Source: Candidatus Uhrbacteria bacterium (lineage in GTDB: Bacteria; Patescibacteriota; Patescibacteriia; 2-12-FULL-60-25). From it: DNA of 38,326 nt. The notes beneath the pieces are model-generated. The model was given only the letters and a program-made list of their open reading frames with translations, did not search any database and was not told the DNA's origin. Shown piece after piece: positions 15,209 to 20,828 of the stretch. The stretch is taken from contig CAIXDN010000081.1 of NCBI GenBank assembly GCA_903918235.1, positions 1 to 38,326 of the forward strand, written 5' to 3'. A program made the translations under genes and the position numbers. How positions within the stretch are numbered: position 1 is the stretch's first letter; each line of letters begins with the position of its first letter.

Positions 15209-15652
15209 CTATGCTGTAAAAAGAACCGATACACGACGGACTCCATCCCCAGGATCCACATCAATTTTTACATCAATACAAGCCAGTCCATCTAACAAAT
15301 GACCCAAATTCTCGGCCCATTCAACCGCAAGAGCCGTATCCCCTCCAGCCAGTTCTTCATCCAGCCCCAAGACATGTGCATCAGATACCGATTCTAAACG
15401 ATACGCGTCAATATGAATGAGACGAGCAAGACCAAAGATTGTAGGGGGAAAAGAATAGCTTCGCATTAAAGAAAACGTAGGACTTTTTGGAATACGCTTA
15501 ACTCCCAAGCGCTGAGCGAGCGCCTGCACAAGCGTCGTCTTTCCAGCACCAAGCGGCCCTGTGAGCCGGATCGCCATTCCAGGATGCAACGGCTCAAGGA
15601 TCGCACGAGCAACAACATCCCAGTCTTCAACACGAGAAACAATAAACTTCAT
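15209..15652 (-). CDS. tsaE: tRNA threonylcarbamoyladenosine biosynthesis ATPase TsaE
   Basis: The small P-loop ATPase that drives TsaD/TsaB in making t6A37 in tRNAs reading ANN codons. At 147 residues it has the family length. It shows Walker A GPLGAGKTT (32-40), the SPTFSLMRSY switch-like motif, LIHIDAYRL (Walker B region) and the diagnostic VEWAENLG near the end. Its ATG overlaps the stop of tsaD by 4 nt (ATGA), so the pair is translationally coupled on the minus strand. The tsaB partner is not in this window. Confidence 0.93.
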   Translation of the reverse strand: MKFIVSRVEDWDVVARAILEPLHPGMAIRLTGPLGAGKTTLVQALAQRLGVKRIPKSPTFSLMRSYSFPPTIFGLARLIHIDAYRLESVSDAHVLGLDEELAGGDTALAVEWAENLGHLLDGLACIDVKIDVDPGDGVRRVSVLFTA

Positions 15653-16683
15653 AGACTTCGTTCAGGATCAGCATCCAACTTTTTCCAATCACTCTTCTTC
15701 CCGCGCCAAAGATTCCAAGCACCAGCTGCCGCAATCATCGCCGCATTATCCGTAATGTATTTTCGATCCGATGGCAAAAATGCCACTACCGGTAACTCCT
15801 GCTCTAGTCGATGAGCAAGCTGTGTACGCAACGCTTCATTCGCAGAAACACCACCGACTAACAAAACGCCACAAACCTTAAATTTCTTTGCTGCACGTGT
15901 TGTTTTATCAATGAGTACATCAATAATAGCCTGCTGTGTTGAAGCGGCTAAATCTCGCTTTGCTTGTTCTTGTCTTTCTGTTGGCCCCTTCATCCATGGC
16001 TCCCATGCAAGACGCACAGCTGTCTTCAGCCCACTAAAACTAAAATCAAAAGACGGATCTTTCATCATCGGTCTCGGCAACAAAAACATTTCTGCATTTC
16101 CTTCCAGAGCAAGCTTTGCAATCTGCGGACCACCCGGATAAGGCAACCCCATCAACTTTGCCGTCTTATCAAATGCTTCCCCTGCCGCATCATCACGCGT
16201 CTCACCGATAATACGATATTTCGCAAAATCCTTCATCAAAACCAATTCTGTATGCCCGCCAGAAACAACAAGCGCAAGCAACGGAAATTTCCATCGTTTT
16301 CGATTCTCCGGATTCAACCATGCAGAAGCTAAATGCCCCTCCAAATGGTTCACACCAACAATGGGCTTGCCCGACAGCCATGCCAATACCCTCGCTGCCT
16401 CAATCCCCACACGCAAAGCCGTCGCAAGCCCCGGCCCCGATGTAACAGCAATCGCATCAAAAGCCATACCACCGCCTAAGGCCTGCGTAATCAAAGAAAC
16501 CGTCTCAGGAACATGCGATCGAGCAGCAACCTCAGGAACAACTCCCCCATATTTTTGATGAATAGGAATCTGAGAAGAAACAAGATCCTGCTCAACAGTC
16601 ACCGATGTTTTTGACACCAATAAAACCGAGACAGCCGTCTCATCACAGCTCGTCTCAATTCCGAGAATGCGCAAGGACTTCAT
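15649..16683 (-). CDS. tsaD: tRNA N6-adenosine threonylcarbamoyltransferase TsaD
   Basis: Transfers the threonylcarbamoyl group to A37 of tRNAs. It is 344 residues, the normal length. ILGIETSCDETAVSVL is the ASKHA phosphate-1 loop, NHLEGHLASAW carries the metal-binding H113 and H117, and VVSGGHTELVLM, DDAAGEAFDKTAKLMGLPYPGGP and LLVGGVSANEALR complete the Kae1/TsaD pattern. The promoter is readable on the minus strand: TAGACA-N17-CATTCT, ending 7 nt before the ATG. That makes a leaderless mRNA likely, and the promoter lies inside the 5' end of the divergent EamA gene. tsaE follows with a 4-nt overlap. Confidence 0.95.
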   Translation of the reverse strand: MKSLRILGIETSCDETAVSVLLVSKTSVTVEQDLVSSQIPIHQKYGGVVPEVAARSHVPETVSLITQALGGGMAFDAIAVTSGPGLATALRVGIEAARVLAWLSGKPIVGVNHLEGHLASAWLNPENRKRWKFPLLALVVSGGHTELVLMKDFAKYRIIGETRDDAAGEAFDKTAKLMGLPYPGGPQIAKLALEGNAEMFLLPRPMMKDPSFDFSFSGLKTAVRLAWEPWMKGPTERQEQAKRDLAASTQQAIIDVLIDKTTRAAKKFKVCGVLLVGGVSANEALRTQLAHRLEQELPVVAFLPSDRKYITDNAAMIAAAGAWNLWRGKKSDWKKLDADPERSL

Positions 16684-16690
16684 ATCAGGT

Positions 16691-16719
16691 AGAATGGAGG
16701 AAATTATGTGGATTGTCTA
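16691..16719 (-). promoter_or_regulatory. Promoter of tsaD-tsaE, overlapping the divergent gene start
   Basis: Minus-strand TAGACA, 17-nt spacer, CATTCT, then 7 nt to the tsaD ATG. Its -35 lies within codons of the 16706 gene and its -10 next to that gene's Shine-Dalgarno. Confidence 0.6.
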
Positions 16720-17122
16720 CGGTCTCCTTGCGGCAGTCACCGCCGCTCTCATGACGATAACAGGAAAGATTGGACTAAAATCCATTGATCCAACGCTCGC
16801 AACAGCCATGCGCAGCATGTTTATGTTTCTCTTTATGGTCGCCACAGTCCTCGCTTCAGGCAAAGTTCAAGCCATTGCAAAAATCCAAACAAAAGACTGG
16901 GGCGTGATCGCTCTTGCCGGTGTCTTTGGCGCCGCATCCTGGCTCTTTTACTTCCTCGGCCTAAAAGCTACCACCGCCTCCAAACTCGCCGCCCTTGACC
17001 GTTTAAGCCTCCCAATGATCATTTTATTCTCTATAATATTTCTTGCAGAAAAAATCTCCTGGCAACTGATCGCAGGAGGTATTATGGTAACAGTTGGTGC
17101 CATACTCATCGTGATCGCATAA
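16706..17122 (+). CDS. Single-EamA-domain membrane protein (DMT superfamily)
   Basis: A half-size drug/metabolite transporter unit of 138 residues with about five helices. It opens MWIVYGLLAAVTAALMTITGKIGL and ends with the typical EamA pattern AALDRLSLPMIILFSIIFLAEKISWQLIAGGIMVTVGAILI, where an acidic residue (E) precedes the last helix. Full EamA transporters have two such units; single ones are thought to act as dimers. The track start at 16667 is too early, since GGAGG at 16696-16700 sits 5 nt before the ATG at 16706. It is divergent from tsaD, and their control regions overlap. The substrate is unknown. A second single-unit protein is cut by the left edge of the window. Confidence 0.83.
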   Translation: MWIVYGLLAAVTAALMTITGKIGLKSIDPTLATAMRSMFMFLFMVATVLASGKVQAIAKIQTKDWGVIALAGVFGAASWLFYFLGLKATTASKLAALDRLSLPMIILFSIIFLAEKISWQLIAGGIMVTVGAILIVIA

Positions 17123-17152
17123 CATTACTTATCCACCAATAACCACCTACTT

Positions 17153-17698
17153 ATGTCTCACCTTCAACCAGGCGACCGCGTACCAGAGGTTATCTTTAAA
17201 ACCCGTGTACGCGATGAAGCTCTAAAAAGTGACAATCCCTATCGCTGGCAAGATCTTTCAACAAACGAGATTTTTGCCGGAAAAAAGATCGTCCTTTTTG
17301 CCCTACCAGGCGCATTCACTCCAACCTGCTCCACACGCCACGCCCCAGGCTACGATGCAACCTATAACGACTTCAAAAATCTCGGCATCGATGAAGTCAT
17401 CTGTCTTTCCGTAAACGATGCCTTTGTCATGTTCAAATGGCACCTTGATGTAAAAACAGAAAACCTCTTTATGCTCCCCGACGGCAACGGAGACTTTACT
17501 CGAGCGATGGGCATGATGGTAGAAAAAACGAACCTCGGATTTGGAAATCGCTCCTGGCGCTACAGCATGTATGTAGAAGATGGCATCATTAAAAAAATGT
17601 TTGTTGAAGAAAAAATAATGAACAATAGCCCAACAGACCCATTCGAAATCTCCGACGCACAAACCATGCTCAACGCCCTCAAAGAACAAAACACATAA
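17153..17698 (+). CDS. Peroxiredoxin of the Prx5/AhpE-like type
   Basis: A thiol peroxidase that reduces hydrogen peroxide and organic hydroperoxides in the cytoplasm. The peroxidatic centre is LPGAFTPTCSTRHAPGY with Cys59, preceded by the conserved Pro and Thr of the PxxxTxxC motif; the catalytic Arg is probably in SWRYSMYVEDG. The motif and the 181-residue length fit the Prx5 group (PMP20-like), often used with glutaredoxin or thioredoxin. No second conserved Cys is apparent, so it is probably a 1-Cys or atypical enzyme. It is the last host gene before the integrated element, whose left boundary lies at its terminator. No Shine-Dalgarno is visible. Confidence 0.92.
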   Translation: MSHLQPGDRVPEVIFKTRVRDEALKSDNPYRWQDLSTNEIFAGKKIVLFALPGAFTPTCSTRHAPGYDATYNDFKNLGIDEVICLSVNDAFVMFKWHLDVKTENLFMLPDGNGDFTRAMGMMVEKTNLGFGNRSWRYSMYVEDGIIKKMFVEEKIMNNSPTDPFEISDAQTMLNALKEQNT

Positions 17699-17712
17699 AG
17701 AAAGAACATAAA

Positions 17713-17744
17713 AAAATACCCCAACGCATGTCGGGGTATTTTTT
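17713..17744 (+). terminator. Terminator of the peroxiredoxin gene
   Basis: ATACCCC pairs with GGGGTAT, extended by flanking A and T runs, and followed by TTTTTT. It ends exactly where the candidate att repeat begins. Confidence 0.85.
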
Positions 17745-17755
17745 ATGGTAGCCCC
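17745..17755. other. Candidate attL core
   Basis: ATGGTAGCCCC, 10 of 11 matching the tRNA-Glu end. A further GTCGAAC shortly downstream also mirrors the tRNA T-loop, but the flank does not fold as a tRNA. About 150 nt of following sequence holds no convincing gene, only GC-rich inverted stretches (GCCCCGA and TCGGGGTC). Confidence 0.45.
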
Positions 17756-17905
17756 GAAGAAACTCGTGTCGAACTATCTGCGCCTCGGGGTCGATTTTCT
17801 CCCCATCATCAAAACCTGTAGCGAGGAGATTTTCGCCTTCCTCTCACGTGAGCCAACCCGCCCCCAGCTTGCCGTTACGTATTGAGGGACGTGCTATAGA
17901 CCCAT

Positions 17906-18097
17906 ATGAACCTCTCACAAAAAGACAATCTCACTGACATCGCCCAGAGCTTGCCTACAGCACCTCCGCCATCGAGCAATACGAAGCCCGGAACGGTGGT
18001 CGCAAGTAATGGAACGCGCGTAACCTTGGGAGCGCAAGGCGTGACAAAGCCCGCTTCATCCCTTCCTCAGAGAGGCACGAACCCTCGTACGAAGTAA
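17906..18097 (+). CDS. Small hypothetical protein of the element, 63 aa
   Basis: A short, proline- and threonine-rich frame (TAPPPSSNTKPGTVVASNGTRVTLG) that looks largely disordered. There is no recognisable domain, signal peptide or membrane helix. Support comes from an extended -10, TGCTATAGA, ending 5 nt before the ATG and from its place ahead of the HTH gene with a 30-nt gap. No ribosome site is present. It could equally be a leader transcript of the HTH gene with a chance ORF. Low confidence as a protein gene. Confidence 0.35.
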   Translation: MNLSQKDNLTDIAQSLPTAPPPSSNTKPGTVVASNGTRVTLGAQGVTKPASSLPQRGTNPRTK

Positions 18098-18127
18098 GGT
18101 GGAGGGGGTTTCCCCTTTCTTGTTTGT

Positions 18128-18493
18128 ATGACCGAGCTTGCCGTCAAAGAACAGTTTGTTGAGCTTCGTGGTAGCGGCTTGAGTTTTGCGTCGATTGCCG
18201 AAAAGCTGAACATTTCAAAAACAACCCTGATTCAGTGGAGCAAGATTTATCAAGCCGACATCTGTAACCTCAAACAGGTTCACGCCGAGGCTCTACGTGA
18301 GCGTTTTCGTCTGACCTCAGAACGTCGTGCCTCCATCTTTGCCAAGCAACTCGACACGATTGAGAGAGAGCTTGCCAAGCGGGACTACGCGACCCTCTCG
18401 ACTGAGAAGCTCTTTGACATGTCCTTGAGGCTCCACAGCGAGCTTGGAGCGACGGAGGCACCGGCTCAACCAACGTGCAAGGTCAAAGCGTAA
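18128..18493 (+). CDS. Helix-turn-helix DNA-binding protein of the element
   Basis: A 121-residue protein with an N-terminal helix-turn-helix at about 15-38 (LRGSGLSFASIAEKLNISKTTLIQWSK). The pattern of a short helix, then SxxSIAxxLxISKTTLxxW, is that of Hin/homeodomain-like or phage terminase-small-subunit HTH modules. The remaining 80 residues are helical and charged (RERFRLTSERRASIFAKQLDTIERELAKRDYATLS), suited to oligomerisation. In this place it could regulate the recombinase or direct the element's DNA recognition; the sequence does not decide. A GGTGGAGGGGG stretch lies 20 nt before the ATG, too far for a normal ribosome site. The frame is clean and the domain is recognisable, so the gene is probably real. 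Confidence 0.7.
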   Translation: MTELAVKEQFVELRGSGLSFASIAEKLNISKTTLIQWSKIYQADICNLKQVHAEALRERFRLTSERRASIFAKQLDTIERELAKRDYATLSTEKLFDMSLRLHSELGATEAPAQPTCKVKA

Positions 18494-18510
18494 CATCTTA
18501 TGAAAAGCAA

Positions 18511-18563
18511 GAGCGCACCCGGACGGCGAGAGCGCGAGCATCGTCTGTGAGGACGGTGCGCTC
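18511..18563. repeat. Inverted repeat between convergent element genes
   Basis: GAGCGCACC and GGTGCGCTC are separated by 35 nt between the HTH gene and the convergent membrane-protein gene. It could act as a weak terminator for either, but there is no T tract. The region is markedly more GC-rich than the host genes. Confidence 0.45.
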
Positions 18564-18588
18564 AATGCCGCGCGGATGCGCAGAAGGG

Positions 18589-18942
18589 TCAGGAGGGGGT
18601 CTGGGGGCTCCCGATGAGGACGACGATCGCGCCAAAGACGGCCGCGATCCCGCAAAACATCCCAACCAGGGGGACGTTCACTGGCTCGCCGTTGATGGCG
18701 TTCATCTGGATGCAGATGAGGGCCATCGTCGTGCCGATCCCCACGGCGACCGCGGGCGGGATGATCTTGGCCTTGAATGGCCAGCTGGACCTGACGATCC
18801 CTGCCCCTATCAGGGCTCCGATCGTCATAATGAGCCATCCCCACCACAGGGGTTGCTCGTCTACGCCTGCGCAGTACGCGCCAGCAAGCGCCGCGCCAGC
18901 AAGCGCCGCGAGAAACGAAATCGAGAACTTGATCTTATTCAT
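18589..18942 (-). CDS. Small membrane protein of the element, 117 aa
   Basis: Four hydrophobic stretches are visible: FSISFLAALAGAALAGAYCAG, LWWGWLIMTIGALIGAGIV, IPPAVAVGIGTTMALICIQM and VGMFCGIAAVFGAIVVLIG. The first, after a lysine, could be a signal anchor. The size and topology recall holins or small phage membrane proteins, but no family is recognised. The start is secure: AGGAGG lies 5 nt before the ATG. A clear promoter (TTGACA-N17-TACATT) gives a leader of about 50 nt containing a perfect 8-bp inverted repeat that may be an operator. It is transcribed away from the recombinase. The GC-rich composition differs from the host genes, fitting transfer. Confidence 0.7.
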   Translation of the reverse strand: MNKIKFSISFLAALAGAALAGAYCAGVDEQPLWWGWLIMTIGALIGAGIVRSSWPFKAKIIPPAVAVGIGTTMALICIQMNAINGEPVNVPLVGMFCGIAAVFGAIVVLIGSPQTPS

Positions 18943-18961
18943 GGAACCTCCTGTTCAGCTG

Positions 18962-18982
18962 ATGTGACATTCCCTGTCACAT
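18962..18982. promoter_or_regulatory. Candidate operator in the leader of the element membrane gene
   Basis: ATGTGACA and TGTCACAT flank TTCCC as a perfect dyad. It lies downstream of the minus-strand transcript start and 14 nt upstream of the Shine-Dalgarno. A dimeric repressor site or an mRNA hairpin would both fit; the element's HTH protein is a natural candidate. Confidence 0.5.
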
Positions 18983-19002
18983 GGGGTCAGTTTTGACAAT
19001 CC

Positions 19003-19031
19003 AATGTATCACAAAAAGACGGTTCTGTCAA
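19003..19031 (-). promoter_or_regulatory. Promoter of the element membrane gene
   Basis: Minus-strand TTGACA, 17-nt spacer, TACATT. The -35 lies inside another dyad, AAGACGGTT and AACCGTCTT (19016-19038), so it could be masked by a bound protein. Confidence 0.7.
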
Positions 19032-19052
19032 CCGTCTTGGTGGCTAAAAGCC

Positions 19053-19080
19053 TTGATTTAGCGCAAAATGTCTCTATATG
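19053..19080 (+). promoter_or_regulatory. Promoter of the serine recombinase
   Basis: TTGATT, 16-nt spacer, TATATG. The -10 overlaps the ATG at 19078, so the first usable Met would be the one at 19102 if this promoter is real. Confidence 0.45.
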
Positions 19081-20732
19081 GACACCTCAAACAACGCCTT
19101 CATGGCCGCAAGCCTCGTTGGGCGCCTCCAAGAGAGCTTTGGAATTGGCGGAGATAACCGAGCGGCTGAGCTTGACTTCACCCGTCTCCGCTACGTCATA
19201 TACGCACGCAAGAGCACGGACAGTAGGAGAAGCAGGAGCGGAGTATCCCCGACCAGCTCCACGCTTGTAGAGAGCTTGCAGACCGTTTGGGCGTGAAGGT
19301 GGTTGACCGAATCCACGAGGAACAATCAGCCAAACTCTCGGACAAGCGACCGAAGTTCCGGGAAATGTTGGACGGCATCATCATCTGGTCTCCCGACCGT
19401 CTCGCCCGCAACATGAAAGAGGCGGGAGAAATCATCGACCTCCTCGACCGTGGCATTATCAAAGACCTCAAGTTCTCAAACAACTTTGTGTTTACCAACG
19501 AGCCATCAGGCAAGATGCTCCTCGGGATTAGCTTCGTCATAGCCAAGCAATACAGCGACCAGCACGGCCAGAACGTGAACCGTGCTATTCGTCGCAAGAC
19601 TTCCGAGGGGAAGTACGCGGGGAGTCACACGAAGCACGGTTACTACAAAGACAAAAACCACTTTCTCCAACCTGACGGCGACAACTTTGCCCTTATCTCC
19701 GAGGTCTTTACCATGCGCCTACGCAAAGCCTCTCTCAAAGAGATTGCCACGTGGCTTCGTGAGAAGGGCTACCCACTCAAAACACCGCACACGACACCCA
19801 AGAAGCTCAAAATCAGCGTAAAGTTTATTTCTAACCTTCTTCGTGACCCCGTGTATGCGGGAGCGATGGTCTTTGGAAAGCAGGTCATCAATCTATTCCA
19901 ATTCGAGAACTACGACTTCGTTCCTGCGGTCTCCGTAGAAGACTTCGATAAGTTGTGTAAGCAAGACGGCATCACCAAGGGCTTCACGCTCACCAACCTC
20001 GTCAAAAAACAGGACATCCAAGCTAACCTCATGCGCGAGATGATAACGTGCGCGGGCTGTAACAAATACCTCCATCCGAACATCACCAAAAAGCCAAAAA
20101 CGAGCTATCTCAACTATCGTTGTACAACTCCGACCTGCGTGCGCTTCAACAAGTCCGTGCGTACCAAGGTTATTTTGGCCGCCGTCTACGACTTCCTGAA
20201 CAAACATCCGTTTGCCAACAAGAAAGCGTATGACCGCTACGTCCCCGAGATGGAGCGCATCATCAAAGAACGGAACAAAGAGACCGAAAGTCTCCTGCGC
20301 TCGCTCAACGTCCAGCTACGAAACCTTGCGGAACACATCACGGGCACAAAAAGAGAGATACAGGAGGAGGAAGATACGACGCTCAAAAAGGAGTATAAGC
20401 GTGACCTCAAAGAACAGCTTGAAAAAGCCGCGAAATTGGAGACTCAAATCAAGAAGTTGAAGCAAGCGCGTGAACGAGCAAACGACGTAATCCTCACCTA
20501 CGAAAGTTTCATCGAGCTTTTCCAAAACTTGGCTCAACGTATACAAAATATCGAGAGTATGGCTCATCTGGACTTCATCATCAAAAAACTGTTCTCGAAC
20601 TTTGTGACGGATGGCAAAAAAGTGCTTCAAATAACACAAAACTCTCCTTTCGGAGAGCTCTGTGGGACACTGAATCCTTTGGATTCGGTGATGGTAGCTC
20701 CAAGGGGAGTCGAACCCCTGTTAACGGCTTGA
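19078..20732 (+). pseudogene. Large serine recombinase with a frameshift after the catalytic serine
   Basis: A site-specific integrase/resolvase of the large serine family. The N-terminus sits in one frame, ending LRYVIYARKSTDS, where the Ser after YARK is the nucleophile. The rest of the catalytic domain continues one frame back (EKQERSIPDQLHACRELADRL), then IIIWSPDRLARN, a Recombinase domain (AGSHTKHGYYKDKN), a zinc ribbon (CAGCNKYL and CTTPTC), a coiled coil (about 340-420) and a C-terminal tail. The join lies at 19224-19227, where one base appears to be missing; the second frame has a TAG at the join. The track shows only the 481-residue downstream part. The C-terminus (VAPRGVEPLLTA) is antisense to tRNA-Glu. 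A sequencing error is possible; otherwise the gene is inactivated. Confidence 0.8.
20691..20701. other. Candidate attR core at the tRNA-Glu 3' end
   Basis: ATGGTAGCTCC covers the encoded CCA, the discriminator and the first bases of the acceptor stem (read antisense). It pairs with the 17745 copy. Confidence 0.45.
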
Positions 20733-20766
20733 AAAGCCGCTGTCCTAACCGTTAGACGATGGAGCC
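20692..20766 (-). tRNA. tRNA-Glu (anticodon TTC)
   Basis: Minus-strand cloverleaf. Acceptor GGCTCCA pairs with TGGAGCT (G-U at the first pair), discriminator A and an encoded CCA. The anticodon arm is GCGGC-TTTTCAA-GCCGT giving TTC, and the T arm is AGGGG-TTCGACT-CCCCT. The gene is intact although the recombinase ORF runs into it from the other strand. Confidence 0.95.
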
Positions 20767-20777
20767 TAACGCGAAGT

Positions 20778-20806
20778 AGATTAGGCAATTTTTAGGTCAA
20801 AGTCAA
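20778..20806 (-). promoter_or_regulatory. Promoter of tRNA-Glu
   Basis: Minus-strand TTGACT, 17-nt spacer, TAATCT, ending 11 nt before the mature 5' end. Confidence 0.72.
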
Positions 20807-20828
20807 GGATTCGCGTTATCATAGCGCT

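Larger units (their letters stand above)
17745..20701. mobile_element. Small integrated element at tRNA-Glu with a broken serine recombinase
   Basis: About 2.9 kb between the peroxiredoxin terminator and the 3' end of tRNA-Glu. ATGGTAGCCCC at 17745 and ATGGTAGCTCC at 20691 are the same 11-mer with one mismatch; the right copy is the CCA end of the tRNA. Inside are a small ORF, an HTH gene, a minus-strand membrane protein and a large serine recombinase at the right end reading towards the tRNA. This layout is typical of tRNA-targeted integrative elements. The recombinase has a frameshift, so the element may be fixed. Gene content beyond integration is minimal. The boundaries are inferred from a short repeat. 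Confidence 0.6.

Noticed and set aside
17745-17820. A second tRNA gene at the left edge of the element
   Set aside because: TGGTAGCCCC and GTCGAAC look like a tRNA 3' half read antisense, but the T stem and acceptor do not pair and no anticodon arm is found. It is better read as an att-like remnant.
18475-18996. 173-aa plus-strand ORF inside the element
   Set aside because: It is the GC-rich shadow of the minus-strand membrane protein, which has a real promoter and AGGAGG; the plus frame reads as low-complexity Arg/Asp/Gly.
19201-19260. Programmed -1 frameshifting in the serine recombinase
   Set aside because: No X-XXY-YYZ slippery site and no obvious downstream pseudoknot at the join; a missing base is simpler.
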